Below, one piece after another: positions 1 to 38,631 of a DNA stretch of 64,000 nucleotides. The notes under the pieces are model-generated. The model was given only the letters and a program-made list of their open reading frames with translations. It did no database searches and was not told the origin of the DNA. The stretch spans positions 45,672,646 through 45,736,645 of the forward strand of contig OX463778.1 of NCBI GenBank assembly GCA_949825025.1, given 5' to 3'. Source of the DNA: Siphlonurus alternatus (lineage: Eukaryota; Arthropoda; Insecta; Ephemeroptera; Siphlonuridae). Numbering within the stretch: the stretch's first letter is position 1; each line of letters starts with the position of its first letter. The position numbers were made by a program, and so were the translations under genes.

Positions 1-269
1 CCTATCCATTGTTCATCCATTATCCTTTACAAGACCCTACCAAAAAACAGCTCAATTTTGTAAATACAAAATTGTATTGTTTTCATGTCTTTCCCACCAC
101 TCTTTTGTAATACTTAACCCAATAAACAATTATTATTATTATTATTACTATTATTATTTACAATACAATTTCAATTTGTATTATAACATTTATAACTTTC
201 AATACAAACATAATACATATATGAAAAGTGAAAAGTGTGACTGCATAAAATGTATTAAAATGCAAATAC

Positions 270-25424
<25,155 letters not shown>

Positions 25425-25592
25425 CTCTGATTCACGATGTTTTGTCGCAGGGCTCAAATATTCAATACGAAATTAACCAAAAAGTTAAATTATCACTTAA
25501 AAGTACAAATAAGATACAATGAAATTAATTACACTGAATTAAATAATAAATAAACTTTATAAGATTGCTAAAAATTAATTCAAAGTGAAATT

Positions 25593-25628
25593 TCACTCGA
25601 TCGTAAAGACCACCTCTCCGGCTGCCAT
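25593..25628 (-). promoter_or_regulatory. Possible 11-codon upstream ORF in the CHD1 5' leader
   Basis: About 200 bases upstream of the CHD1 start codon is an ATG with A at -3 and G at +4, followed by ten sense codons and TGA. The same bases (ACAAAATGGCAGCC) resemble a YY1/Pho-type site, which often lies at transcription starts of housekeeping genes. Whether the ATG is in the transcript depends on where transcription starts, which cannot be seen here. Confidence 0.35.
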
Positions 25629-25629
25629 T

Positions 25630-26226
25630 TTGTCGGCTGCACGAGAAGGCTACGACGACAGAAATTAAAACTTATATAAATCACACTGATCACAAAGAAA
25701 GGCTTCTGATAATTATTTGGAACGAAGTATACACACTAATAAATATTATGTTGCTTCTTTGGAGAATGTGACACGCCTTTGTTGGCGGGTCAGAGACTGG
25801 TTTACGCGTGGCGAAGAGCTCACGATCACTCTTCACTCGGCCATTTTTCCTCTCCTCTCAGTCCTCTCCTTCGTTCTTCTCTCTCGCAGTCCCACAATGC
25901 TTTGCGGGAGGTGTTCTCTCTCGCGGTAAAATATACATTTACTCGAAAATAAAGACCCATGCAGCATTACATTAATAAAATTATTAAACTGAATTCCTGG
26001 GGGGAAAAAAAGAGATAGAACGCAAAGACGCAAACTGATTGGCTTGCGAAAAAAATTCCCTTAATTACGGGAGTTTACTACAAATATGCATAATATAAAA
26101 AAATATATTTTTTGCCTATACCTTGGCGAATTACGTAATTATTTCACCAGTGTTATCGTATGACGTCAAAGTACGAATTGTAGTGATAAAAAAAGAATAC
26201 AATATGTACGAGTATTTACGATTTTT
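25630..26226. other. Spacer between MRPS11 3' end and CHD1 promoter region
   Basis: About 0.9 kb separates the MRPS11 stop from the CHD1 start codon, both on the minus strand. The stretch is relatively GC-rich between 25600 and 25930 for this window and probably holds the CHD1 core promoter. I see no convincing TATA box and no additional gene. Confidence 0.5.
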
Positions 26227-26232
26227 TTTATT
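26227..26232 (-). promoter_or_regulatory. Poly(A) signal of MRPS11
   Basis: AATAAA on the minus strand, about 90 bases downstream of the MRPS11 stop codon and before the CHD1 promoter region. Identified by motif and position only. Confidence 0.5.
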
Positions 26233-26319
26233 ATTTTTCATAACGAAGCGATCGGCATGACATGTAATATTACAATTACGGTACACAACTGTGTCGAGGA
26301 ATTCAATAATGAAAGTAAT

Positions 26320-29300
26320 TTAGAGTTTTCTCTGTTTACGAGCGCGAGGAGGATTCCATGACACTGGTGTGGTGTCTGTCAGGGAAACGATGTCCAGGCC
26401 GCCCATTTGAAGTCCCTTGATGGCAGACTGAAAGGAATGGAAAAAATTAATCACATTACAATTTAACATCGACAAAAAAAAATTAGCAGCAAGGCAGCAT
26501 CAGGTCTGTCTATAATTTTAAGAGAGGTACGTAAGAGACAAAAATTGAAAGTTAAAAAGAATTATGATATTTTTGAGTGAACACTTTAAAATATTGAGTA
26601 TAAAGAACAATCTTAATACATGGATTTTCCTTGGCTCTTTGATTGTTGGAAATTACATAATATTATTATATTTTAATTACCAAATCTATATTATGAATAA
26701 CATTATGTTTTAGTTATTACGTTGCACGTTACAGTTGAAAGTTGAAAATGGAACAGCGAAGAATATCTTAATTTTTTTTTTTTTTGCGAGTGATTTGCTT
26801 GAATATTGAACGGTCGACAAAATGGCGGCATACTGACTTCACGGATATTGTTGGGAGAAAAATTATTAAGGGGGAATAATGACACTATTGGTATAATAGC
26901 CATTGATAAATATAAAATATATTTACACGTAAAAATAAAATACAAATATTAAGCTTATCAAATATAAATAATTAATATGAGTATATAGTCTGTTTTTAAG
27001 TTATTAATTTTTCAGTGTCTTTTAGATATTGCTTTCGCGAAATTTCGCCCAATGTCCCTGCCGCGCTCCTAATGATATTCTATTTTTTTCAGAAACTTGA
27101 TCCTAATTTTCCTTTTTTTTTTTTTTTTTGTTTCTCTGCTTTCAAAAATGTTCTATTCTTTTTTTTTTTTGAAGGCGCATTGATGCGACTGGTGTTCCAT
27201 GTATTTATAGGATGTTGCGATGTTGTCATTAATCCTAAATTAAAGCATCGAAAAATAGAAAACCTGAACATCAGCAAAATCTGTATAAAATTGTCTATCG
27301 CAAAGACTGCCGATTAGTAACATTTAACACCACTGAATTGGTATCCAGCTAAAAAGTACATTGTTGTCCATATCATGGTCTTTCGTTGCAAACAAAAGAC
27401 AATGGTTCTGCTTCTGTGTGTATACCAAGGAGAAAGGAGACGAAGGTATACAGTATAATCAACTTTGTTTTGACGAAAACGCACGAGAATCCTTCGGCTT
27501 GGCTCGGCCAGTGAAGTTCTTCATTCCATAAAAACTACATACCAATGACACAAGATGTTACAAACACGACGAAAACTGAGTTAAATGTTTGCAGCTTGCA
27601 CTATTCAAGGTTTATTTAACTTAAATGTGAACCATAAAATAAACCTTTAACAGTGCAAGCTGCAAATTTTTTGTTTGCAATGATTGGCCATGTACTTTCG
27701 GATATCGGGTGGATATGGTGTCAACACCATGAACTGACCTCTTATGAATAAAGAATGTCCATCGCTTCTTGTAAAGATTCCAAGTCCAAAATCGGCAAAA
27801 TGTACTTTTCCTAATAATGGCCGATCTTCATTCTAAAAATAAAAATGCCATACTGCTTGCTTGAATGGTGCTTGGCGATTATGAATCTAAAAGCACATAT
27901 TCATCCAAGTTTTTTGTTTTTACATCCTTCATGAACGCAGCAGATTTCTCGGGAATTCTCACAGATCACCATGGAGACACTTGCATTGTCAGTCGCAACA
28001 TCATAACCTTGTTTGCAAAAACATACAAATTGTTGAGAATCCACCTGATCTATCATGATGGCAAACTCTGTAGAACTAATAACCAGAAAAAAAAGATTGG
28101 ACACACGTAAAATCCAACAAGGAGCAATTTTTAGTAGCATATTGAGGTCACTAAATAAGTCTTTGTTTGCAAGTTTATAATTATTTTACAATTCATTGAT
28201 TAATATTTGGGAGCAATTGACACATTTTGGTGAAGTATGTCCTCTGGATGGTATTAAAATTGTTTTCCCAACCTAATTTCAGTTTCTTTGAAAACAAAAC
28301 AAAAAAAAAAACGGCAGAAGTGTTCTGACTTTGGAGTAGTGTTGTAAAAAACGAAAGGAACTTGTGATGAGTGAACTTTCACAAGTTCACTTCGCGAACA
28401 TTACAAAGTTCGCGAACATGTAAAAAACCGGGAACGTTTGAATTCTGTACAAAAGTACACTTAATTCGATATTCAGCAAACTAAACAGCAAGATGTTCAC
28501 ATTTAATGACAATTAACTTCATGAAAGCAAGTTAAAGATATAAATTGAATAAATTTACCCTCGCAAAAAAGTAATTATTTTTTTGTCCTGCCATAGCCTT
28601 TGGGAGTTAAAATATACATTTAGTATCGTGTCCTTTCATTTTTGGCACCCAAAATAGTAGTAATAGTTACAAATAAGGTGTTTTAATTCAAATTTCTATT
28701 TAATTTTAACTTTTTATTAAAGAACACAGATGTAACCAATCAGAACGCTGAAATTTACGCGGGATTTTTGAATTAGGTTTCACAAGTTCGCGAACGAACA
28801 TTGCATGAGTGAACTTTATATGTTCGCGAGCGAACTTCTTGAATGTTCGCAGTGAACTTTCACATTTTTACAACACTACTTTGGAGCAGGAAAATCTGCA
28901 CAACAAATAATGTTTGGTGAATGTAAGAGAAGCCACAATTCACATATTGTCAGAAAAAGAACATCTTTGAGACAGAACATAGCCACCAAATCAGAAAATT
29001 GTTATTACCAATTGTTTGGAATTTATATTTTCTTCTCACCTTTTGACTTAAGAAATAACTTTTAACCAAATTTTCAAACTCACTGAATAAAAATGTTATC
29101 AAAGAATTAATATATAAGATGATGTCATATGAAATTACCAAAAATAAAATGTAAAGCTTACAGGCCTCAAATTATAAATTAGTCAGTCACCAAGTGTTGT
29201 TAGAGTATATAATCAACATTCCCATCATTTTCCTCCAAGCCTGGTGCAAGCGTGCGAAGTTACGGTGCAAAGTAAGAAATTTAGTCCTTGCGTACGTCAC

Positions 29301-32300
29301 AACTCAATGCTAATCGGGGCTAACTGTGAGTTGTGACGTCAGCAAGGACCTTCTTTGCAGTGCAATTTCGCACGGCGAACTGTGCGCGGATAAAAATATT
29401 GCGATGTTTATTATAAACTCGAGCAACACTTGGTGTCTGTCTAATTTGTAATTTGAGACCTGTATGACTTTAACATGCAGAACTGCAGTGGCAGATAAGT
29501 TTTGACCTACTTCCGTAGAACAAAAAGAAGACGCTGACATGAACTATTTTGTTCATAGTGGCTCCATTTACTATGGTGCTGACACGGATAAGACCCATGT
29601 ATAAGGCTCAGCCAATCAGAGGGCGTAATTCTTGTCACGTGACAGCAATTACACTCCGTGATTGGATAAAAAGTGGAACAGTTAACGCACGAAATTTGAA
29701 AATTGGCGGTCGTGACTACACCATGGTAGAGCCACCATGATTTTGATCCAATTCTTCCAAGGACATTCTGAGTAGTTAGGCACTATGTTAACATTAAAGG
29801 CTAGTCGCAGACAGGATCGCATGATTTCGCAGCGTATGATAAAAAAATTAAGAAACTATGCGATCAGGTATGCGCGCACACAGCTTTGCATGGTATCGTA
29901 TGGTATGATATCGTAAGTTTCTCATTTAGAACCGGTTCTAAATTTTTATCATATGACATACGATACCATATATATCATACGGTGCGAAGTCTGTCTGCGA
30001 CCCCCTAAACTAAATGTAGACACGATTTTTTCAAGTGGACAATTGCAATTGAAATGAAGCACGAAAGCTCTTTAATTTTTTTTGTGACTATTTCAATACA
30101 GGAAAGTTTTGACAAAAAGTCAGAACAGGTTTGAGTTAATTGACGATTTTCTACTGAAGGATGGCTTAACTTTAAAGACGGCCGATTTTGCCGCCAACGC
30201 TACGTCAAGGCGGATCCCTGGTACATCACGACCAGGGCTATACTTATAAGAATCATCCCAATGGAGCATAGCCCTGTTCATGAGTAGGGCCATCCCATGT
30301 GCACGTTATAGAATTGTTTTATTTCTTAGTATATAAGATATAATGTGACGTCACCTACTGCCTCACCAGGTGTTACAATTTTTTTCCGACCAAACCGCGT
30401 TATGCGCAACGTTGTACATATAAAGTATAAATATACTACGCAGCTTGTGAGTATGGAGTAATAAATTAAATAGAACCGGTTGGTTTTGGCAATTTCAGAA
30501 CTGCTGTACAGCAAAGTATGAAGAATGAATTAGGAAAAGAGAAGTGAAAATGTTAACTGCTCAGTTATGGTGGCTTGCCTAGGAATTCTATATGAACTTA
30601 ATGAACTCTTTAGTCTTTACTTGACCGAATGCACATGACATATTTTTTTCTTACGATCGACGAGCCAATGTTCTAGGTAACGAGAGGCTACTTCCCAAGA
30701 ATCGTCTTCGATTATTTTTGGCCAGTGCTGTAAACTGTCCAAAATTATGGGTGTTAATTCTCTAGTCAAACCTGAACGCATTCGCGAGAGGGGCTAGGAG
30801 AAACTGGAAAGCAAAAAGCCAAAACCTAATAAAATAAAGAAATTAAATTAAAATAATGCATCAAATGAATTGCAAAAAGATCCCGGGACTGGGATCGATC
30901 TCAGACCGCCGGCGTGAGAGACTAACGCGCTAGCCGCTTCAATTTGGCACTGCTTTAGCAGCCTTGCAGAAGAAAAGTTTATTTAGACGCAGGGAAAAAA
31001 GAAAGAGTACTGTTCTTGTGGATTAGTCGCTGATATATCAGCTAGTCTAAAGCTTCAAGGTTACGAGATTTTCAGTATCAGCTCATTGAGCTCTATACAA
31101 GGCTAGAGGGCTAATCAGCTGTTTTAGGCGCGCACGGCGTCTGGGAGGAAAGTGGGTGGTGGTCGGTGCTATCGAATGCCTGGTTGACCAACCTAAGAAA
31201 GTTTCCTCATAAAATAAATATTAAAAGTTACACTGCAGTTGGCAATTCTGAGGAGAATACGTTGGAATGTGTGCCGAAAGCGCAATCTCCCACCCACTTC
31301 CTCCCGCCGGACCGTGCGCACAGTTTAACATTGAGAAGTATAGGGCATTATCCCTCTAGCCTTGTATAGAGCTCAATGTATCAGCTTCAGACTTATAGAC
31401 GGCGTTCTGATCGACTAAAACTCGGCTTGCGGCCATATAGTAGCTTCAGCGCGTTCCTGCTATGTCATGGTTTTGCCAGGTCTAGAAAACTGGGTGCAAG
31501 CCGAAAAAAATGAATTGCTTCAATTGTCAAACCTAAAAATTTAACTCGGCGGAAACAGACTTTTTACGACTTCTAAAAGCTCGTATTTGAACCGTCCAAG
31601 TTACCGCTTTAGACGCCAGTGCTCTGTTGTCAGATCTTTGACGTCCCCACACAGGCTGGACTGTCGGGCGGCTTATTTGGCAAACTTTCCCAAAGGATTC
31701 TGAAAATTGTCGAGTATCGAGGTTCCTCAATTTGATTTCCTATACGGGAATTTCATGTTTACATTTTGAGTCTCACGGAGATGCCCGAAGCCACCCGAAG
31801 ATATTCGGGATGTAGGCAGAAAACCCTAAAATCCTATGCTGTGCGTGTTAACGTAACTCACAACATCTCTTTTCTAATAATAGTTTTGGTTGCCAAATAT
31901 TTTTCACTATAGCATAGCATTGGTTCTTCTTATAACTATTTATGAAAAAATATTCTACGAAATAGTATGCGAATCGTCAGGAGAAATTAATTTCGAGACC
32001 AACTTTAACACGTATCTGCTATACCGCTGACAATATTTTGACCACATAATCATGACGTCATATTGTTTTGTGACGTATGGTGAAAGACCCGTATAGTCTA
32101 CCAGTAAACTGCCCTTCGGTTTGGGTACAGTATTTAAAGATTTTATAGTTAAAAAAAGAAAAAAAAATGCACTTCTAGTTTCCAGTGAAAACCAGTTTAC
32201 TTCATATTTTACCTATGCAACTTTCTTAACCATTAACCATTTGGAAAAAAAAAAATCTGACAAGATGTTTAGATGATGTACCATATTATTGTTTGCAGTG

Positions 32301-35300
32301 AAGAAAATTTACGTGGAATGCTATCAATGTTGTGTTAAGTCAGAAATTGAAAAAAAATATACATAATATAATATGCAACATATTCAATTTTTATCACAAA
32401 TGACATAAATATGCTTTCATTAGACAAAACTGCGTTCCCAGTTTCATAAAACTGGAAAAAATTTAGAAAAACTAAAGAAAACTTGAAAACATGGAACAGT
32501 TATTGATCATTCGAAGTCACATTCAAAATGGCATTCACATTTAACAAAAATTTAAAACTAGAGATCTGGGCCCTAGTTATGACATACCTTTTTTACTTGA
32601 GCAAATGGCAAGATTGACAAGAGAAGAGCAGTAGAAAAAATAACTATTAAATTTGAACAAATTATGTTAACAAACAAACTCCCTATCAAAGTGGCAAAAA
32701 AAAAAAAAAAAAAATCAGCCTCTGCAAATTATAAATATGGGTAACACTGTGACAAAGTGAACATCTCAATACGGTAAAAACTCGTTATTACGCAATTTGT
32801 TGTTTGAAAAATCAAAGACTGTTTACCTGAAAGACGACTTTGGATGTTGAATTGAGGATCATCAAAACTCAACAATTTTCGTCAACCTTCAAAAATTTTA
32901 CCGAATAAGCCACGGACCCGAGCGGTCTGTTTGGGAATGACAAAGATTTGACAGCTTTCAAAGCGGCACCTTTGCAGTTACGCTACTAGTAACACTAGCC
33001 AATCAAATGTACTTTTAAAAGTCGAGGTCGTGACCCAATCAAACGTGCTTTTAAAAGTCGGCGTCATGACGTACCAAGGTTCAGACCTAAGACATGGCGT
33101 TGCATTGGTGGCAAAAGCGGACGGTTTAAAAGTTAATCCGTCCTCCCAGTAAACAGTTCTTGGGTAAAACTCGATTTTGAGTAAAGGAGTCCCATCAAAA
33201 ATAATTAACATTGCGTGGTATAGAAAAAACTCGATATAAGTCCTAAATTCCTGGGTATCTTGACTTTGCGTAATAACAAGTTTTTACTTTAATCCTTGCC
33301 AAACCAATAAAAAACTCGACAAGAACCAATTTTCTTCGCACATTCGCATATTTGGTTCACTCTGTGCACACTTTCTGCACTCAAATTAACACGTAAGGAA
33401 ATGTAGTAAAAACAATCAATAATTATCACTTGTAAAAATGAACCACAATACCGAGGGCAGCTATTAAGAAAAGATGCTCTGCATTAACTGCGGAACTTGA
33501 CTCGTTGCCTGGCAACATGAAGAGAAAAGAGAAAGAATCCTTTCTCTATTGGCTTGCTAGAAGTTAACTGGCCTAAATGCCAACACGTGGGCATAAGAAA
33601 AGAAGAAGGTGAGTGAAAATTACTCCTGCTGTTATTGAAGTTTTAAACTGTTTACAGGTTGGTATAGTGTTTGTTCTTTGACACATAATAAAAATAACTA
33701 TTAGTGAGTGACCTGCCGAGAAACCTTCTGGGATGTAAGTTGAAGGTAATAGAAAAGCTGATGGTTAAAGTGACAAACGGCTTTTATCAAAATAGATTCT
33801 CTCTACTCTATCTTGAAGATGACTAGTTTAAATGAGACAATCATGGAATACTAGTGCCATTTGTTATTAGCAGGAAAAACAGGAAATGACAGAATATAAA
33901 GGTAGGCGTAGAAGAACAATGGATAAGAAGTGAGGACTATGAAGGAAAACAGGAAAGATTTTAAGAGCGGCAGAGGTAAGATTATGCGACAGGTTCCAGC
34001 ATGCCTTGTGTTCCCTTAGATCTATACGTCCTTTATCTGTCTCTTCTACTCCGCTGATGATATGTTGCACACAAAACTCAATAAAGTTAAATAATCACTT
34101 TCCTGACTTGCTTCTTTAAATTTTTAAGACGATAACGGCAGTCGCACTACCATCCTGGGAAGCTATAGTGAGGTTTCTGAAATCACATAGTCATTGCCTC
34201 ATGCAAAACTATAATGGCGTTTTATTTACGCATGAAAGTCTCCAATTTCTACTTTAAAAGAAATCTTATGTTAACCAATCTTGGTTACTGCCAAAGTGAT
34301 ACTCAGTGCTATGATGACCAATGTTGTAAAATATGCAAGCATTCCATTTTTAATGTTAGTGTAAAAAGATTAAAATATCTCGGCATCTTTATTGTTTACT
34401 TTCAGAGTTTTCTGAAGATTTCGCATAAAATTTAGAACTCTATTGATCCTACTTCATAATTTGAACAAGGAACAAAAACATGTAGCGCTATAATACTCTC
34501 AATAAATTTCACCAATAGTGATACATATTGCAAAAGCACTGAATTTATTATGCCATTTAGAAACAGTAAAATGGGAATAGACATTAAAAGGTGTTGTTAC
34601 ATGGCTCTCATTTCATTTCGTGTCTACACTATTGGCCAATTTCAAGCCCACCACTTTGTAAATAATTCAATGGCGACAACAGCCATTTTTTAAAAAATTT
34701 AAACATTCCGAAGCATTAGTTTCACTAGTTCAAAATCAGATTTCTTTGTTTCTATTTATTATTATTATTACACAATTTATTTGTTTGTTAAAAAATTAAA
34801 ATTCAGTGATGGTCAGAGATGTCATAACATCTTACTTTTAGGACAATTTTAAATTTACAGCCACGCACAAATCAGGGGTTGAGGTGGCTGCGCCCCTTCT
34901 CCATTTAGAAGTTATTCAATTTTTTTTTTTTTTTATTTACATTATTCTAATGGGGACAGCTCACCCCCCCCCCCCCCCATAAACAAAAATAAAATTCTAT
35001 TGAATCTACATATGTCTGTTACAGCAATATGAGAAAAAATTCTAGTCCTGTACTTCTAGTACTTCTGCATCATTAATAATACATACTATTATATTATAAT
35101 CTGCAAATTGCAGTCGGTTTCTTTTTAATGTAACAGTTTGATTTCAATTATACTAAAATGTACAAACATTCCAAATATAAGACATAATAATTATGTCACA
35201 CATAAATGTACCATTTTGTGATATCGATTCAAATTATTATATCAATTATAGAGCCAAGGAAAACAGTCCTAAGTTTATGATTTCAAAATGAAAAGCATTT

Positions 35301-38300
35301 TTTATAACATTTCAACTATAAAACATAGGAGTAACCTTTATGATTTTCTTTGTGTTGCTTGATTATAACAATGTACTTAAAAAAGTTTCAAAGGCAACAC
35401 AATTAACACATTAATTTACATTGCACTGAAAGGGGAGGAAAAAAAAAAAAAGCTTGCTTGTCTGCCAAAAAATCTTGTGCTCCGTCACCGTGTAGTTTAA
35501 CCAAAGCAACCCATATGAATATTAGAATTTTAATTCAAATCGAAAATGGCACTTTGTCTTAAAAGTGGCTGCCTGACTGGGCCATAAGAACAGGCTTGAA
35601 CAGCAATAAGAGGTTGTGTGCCAAACCACTCAACTATACACTCAGTCTCTCAATCGGGAGAGACTCCCGACTTTCAGCTGACTGTGAGTTGCAGTGCTTT
35701 CTTCTAATAAGTAATAAGGCATTTTTGAGTTTAACAAACAGTTTACAGTTTATTATCACATTCAAACAAATGCAATTTCCCTTTCATTATATTAATATTT
35801 AAGGTATTTTTCATACTTTTCTTTAGGGTAAGCATTTAGGGGAGGATTAATCTGAATATGCGACATGAAAATGTTAAACAAAATAAATGTTTAAGTGTAT
35901 CGGGCCTCATATTTAAAATTAGGCAGTCACAGTGAGTTGCTAGCTTTGATAACCAACATTCACAATATTTTTTCGGTGTGTAACGGAACTGCACGAGCAG
36001 CTGCTACAAAATAAGGAAGTTGGTCCCTGTTGACATCAAAATGATGTCACAACGTACAGTTGACTACAGACAGCCATGGTTGTGGCCTCTCATGCAGTTG
36101 CATCACATAAATAAGAAAGATAATGGGAATGTTGACTATTAACACCAGCAACTCACAGTTTAAATTTGAACCAATTTAAGGCTAGATACCTTTTAAACAA
36201 CCAAAAACTAAATTTTCTTTCAAGGTTACTGTGATTGACTCTAAATATCCGATCATACAAAAATAATATAAGTTTGAACCCCCTTTTCCCCCTCAGAACA
36301 GAAATATTGCTTGACATCCAACACCAAGTTAGATAAAAGGTTAACACTCACCATTCTGCCTGGTCCTAAGCCTCGAACACGAACTCGAACAGTTTTCACT
36401 CCACGGTCCACTGCCCTCTGAAAGAACAATGGCAAAGAGAAGGTCAGCATTGCAAGATATTGCAATTCGATTTCAGGCCATGAAAAAGATGGAAAAAAAA
36501 AGAACCATGCCTTTTCTGGACACTACTCTACCACTTAAATAATGTATAAATAAATAAATAAATAAATGAATGAATGAATGAATAAATAAATAAAACTTAG
36601 AAAAGTTGAAATTTGACTGCATTATGACTTTGCATTAATTTGTTGTAAAATGCTATGATATGCTCATATCTTTTATTCAAATTCATAGAAAATAACTATG
36701 AAACTACAAAAGTGCAGGATAGGCGCCAGTATTTCAGTCTAGTTTATACAACTAGGCAGCTGGGCAGTATTGGTAGTATTTTTCTGAAAAAAGAATTTAG
36801 GGAGAGAATAATACTAACCGTGCTAAGACTAATTGCTGTTGCTTGTGCTGCAATGTTGGTTCCTTTACGGGTGTTTTTGAACCCTTCCATACCACATGAT
36901 CGTAACATTTGGACAGTTCCTGCAAGCAAACATCAAGAGAAAAAAACATAAGCATCAAACAATAGAAAACAACAATCTATAGTAACACGTAGTTACTTAT
37001 GGAAGTTATGGATAATGGACAACATACACGAAAAAAATTTATTGCAGAAATGAATAGAGGGTACCAAATTATGCTACTCTGAATTTTTTCACATTTTTTT
37101 TAGTCCCAAAACCATTTTTAAATATTTATTGAAAGTTCTGTGATTTCAGTTGGCACCCCTGAATCCTTAATAAAAATGATAAAGACTGGACGCCTATTGA
37201 CGCCTCCAGGGGCGTGACCTCACTTTCAATTATTATTTAAAAATAGTTCTGGGTCTCAAAAAATCTGAAAAAATTTAGAGTAGCATAATTTGGTATCATA
37301 CCCTCTATTCATTTCTGCATTAAAATTTTTTCATGCAGGTTGTCCATTGTTGGAAAATTAAAAGCAAAATTATTTTGAAATTTAGTAAAATGTTCTACTG
37401 TACCACCAACTGCTTTAAATCCTTATTTAACAATACGACATATTACTATCCACTTTTGTATATGTTTACAAAAGAAAAACAACACATCCTGATGCTAATT
37501 TTTGCAGGTGAAGGCTATAACTGGAACGTCAATTAAATCTTATTGGAGTGATGGCATTCCCACGTGATTATTTTTTTTTATTATGCATACCATGTATATA
37601 TCAGACATACAGTACATTATGTTATTAAAGTACAGTATCATATCATACAGCATAATATATTTCTATTTATGCATACCTTTGTGGTCTGTGAGGCTCACGA
37701 TAGTGTTGTTTGGTGATACTCTGATGTTGCATACAGGCAACTGGTTAAATGGAATGCCATTGAAGAGTCGGCCTGGAGTGTTCTCATCGGGAAACATGTC
37801 CTCCATCCTGCAAGCACACTGTTTGTGTCTCCTGCATTTACAGCTCCAACAAAACATACATAACGTATGTATACATATTATGCATAATATATACAGTATG
37901 CATATCATACATTATGGTATTCATAATATGTATCATATGATATAACTATATGTATATGCATACAGTATACTGCATGCATACGTATGCATATGCAAATGCC
38001 TGTCTATAATAATGTACTGTATGCATACAGTCATATGTGCGCATACATACATATGCATACTACCGACATGAACTGAATGAAAATACACCGACATGAACTG
38101 AATGAAAATACTAAGTTTTATTTCGCTAATGTATGATATGCATTAGATTTGCATAAAATTTTTATCATAATGAACAGCCAGCCATTTTGCCACTCTACCT
38201 TCATCACCTTCATGAAGTATTCATATCCATACGCTCCATATTATGCACATTTTATACCAGCATAATAATATACATAGCCAACAATTATTATGCCCATGCA

Positions 38301-38631
38301 TACCTCACTTTTTTACAAAAATAATCCCCAAAATCTGACAATAAAAAACGCATATTTACCTTGCTGCTATGGTATCAATATCAATGGATTTTTCTCCCGA
38401 TGTACCTTCATCTTTCACTGGCAACGATGCCATCATTTCTCGTCGATCCTCAGATTTGCTTCGTGGCAAACTGCTATGGAAGCTTCGCTCATGGTTACGA
38501 GTTCCACACAAAGAACATGATATAAATACTTTTTCTGTTGACCAAACTAAATTTCTCTTCTCGAAAACATTTTTAGATCTTCTATCAATAATTCCCAACA
38601 ATTTCGATACTGACGCACAATGTCGGAGCAT
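26320..38631 (-). CDS. MRPS11: MRPS11, mitochondrial small ribosomal subunit protein uS11m
   Basis: Component of the platform of the mitochondrial 28S subunit, contacting small-subunit rRNA near the mRNA exit. Exons: 38631-38360, 37807-37677, 36919-36819, 36417-36352, 26427-26320 (stop TAA). Phases join to give 225 residues. The N-terminus ([20 protein letters not shown]) is rich in Arg, Lys and Ser and fits a mitochondrial presequence. The uS11 domain starts near residue 118 with [12 protein letters not shown], then [20 protein letters not shown] and GLGPGRM, and ends with the basic tail [10 protein letters not shown]. The last intron is 9.9 kb and packed with inverted-repeat elements. An in-frame GTG lies 21 bases upstream, but the ATG at 38631 is the first ATG and fits the presequence. 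Human MRPS11 is about 194 residues. Confidence 0.95.
27587..27668. repeat. 82-bp hairpin in MRPS11 intron 4
   Basis: Arms TTTGCAGCTTGCACT and complement, each followed by AGGTTTATTT or its complement, with a short loop. Confidence 0.5.
28337..28878. mobile_element. hAT-type nonautonomous element with exact 8-bp target duplication
   Basis: 542 bp, terminal repeats TAGTGTTGTAAAAA and complement, flanked by CTTTGGAG at 28329-28336 and 28879-28886. Subterminal regions carry repeated GTTCGCGAAC palindromes, as hAT elements often do for transposase binding. No coding capacity. Confidence 0.9.
29161..29462. mobile_element. MITE with TA target site
   Basis: 302 bp, ends CAGGCCTCAAATTATAAATT and a diverged complement, flanked by TA. 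A second inverted repeat lies inside (GTTGTGACGTCAGCAAGGA). A related copy lies at 35901-36172. Confidence 0.75.
29555..29740. repeat. Hairpin MITE
   Basis: Ends CATAGTGGCTCC and GAGCCACCATG, with opposing CACGTGAC-centred palindrome. No target duplication assigned. Confidence 0.4.
29798..30008. mobile_element. MITE with GTCGCAGACAG ends
   Basis: Inverted ends containing GTCGCAGACAG, with ATCATACGATACC-type inner repeats. Target duplication not resolved. Confidence 0.55.
30878..30950 (-). repeat. tRNA-like sequence (SINE head or tRNA pseudogene)
   Basis: The minus strand has a box A-like GGCTAGCGCGTTAG and a box B-like GAGATCGATCCC spaced as in a tRNA gene. No complete acceptor stem can be built, so I do not call a functional tRNA. 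Confidence 0.4.
31084..31378. mobile_element. MITE with exact 8-bp target duplication
   Basis: 295 bp, ends CATTGAGCTCTATACAAGG and complement, flanked by TATCAGCT at 31076-31083 and 31379-31386. Inner arms share GGAGGAAAGTGGGTGG. A hAT-type duplication length. Confidence 0.88.
32772..33289. mobile_element. Pogo/Tigger-like nonautonomous element
   Basis: 518 bp between TA dinucleotides, ends CGGTAAAAACTCGTTATTAC and a close complement. Similar to pogo-family ends (CAGTnnAACCTCG). The interior has two direct copies of a ~38-bp unit with CTTTTAAAAGTCG (33001-33070). Confidence 0.7.
33571..33607 (+). repeat. Second copy of the ACGTGGGCATAAGAAAAG retroelement tail
   Basis: Shares about 30 bases with the 39-bp insertion at 4862-4900, including the AAGAAGAAG end. 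No target duplication was found around this copy. Confidence 0.5.
34730..35900. other. AT-rich part of MRPS11 intron 4 without recognised features
   Basis: Low-complexity stretches only, including poly(T) at about 34920-34934 and a run of about 12 C at 34967-34978. No exon or element found. Confidence 0.4.
35901..36172. mobile_element. Related copy of the CAGGCCTCAAAT MITE
   Basis: Left end CGGGCCTCATATTTAAAATT after a TA, with a partly matching right arm (CAACTCACAGTTTAAATTTG). The right end is eroded. Confidence 0.5.
36547..36596 (+). repeat. AAAT/AATG microsatellite
   Basis: Tandem AAAT units interrupted by four AATG units, in MRPS11 intron 3. Confidence 0.8.
37014..37348. mobile_element. 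TGGACAAC foldback MITE, copy 1
   Basis: 335 bp, ends AATGGACAACATACACG and complement, with inner markers AATGAATAGAGGGTACC and GACGCCTCCAGG. Lies in MRPS11 intron 2. Other copies: 41652-41983, 49992-50410, partial 56600-56793, decayed 62100-62385. Confidence 0.8.
38044..38112 (+). repeat. Tandem duplication of about 26 bp
   Basis: CCGACATGAACTGAATGAAA occurs twice in direct succession within a TATGCATA-rich stretch upstream of MRPS11 exon 2. Confidence 0.7.

Noticed and set aside
27015..27317. 100-residue plus-strand frame rich in Phe
   Set aside because: It crosses two poly(T) runs in AT-rich intron sequence and shows no recognisable domain.
30878..30950. Functional tRNA gene on the minus strand
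   Set aside because: Box A- and box B-like words are present, but no complete acceptor stem or convincing cloverleaf could be built.
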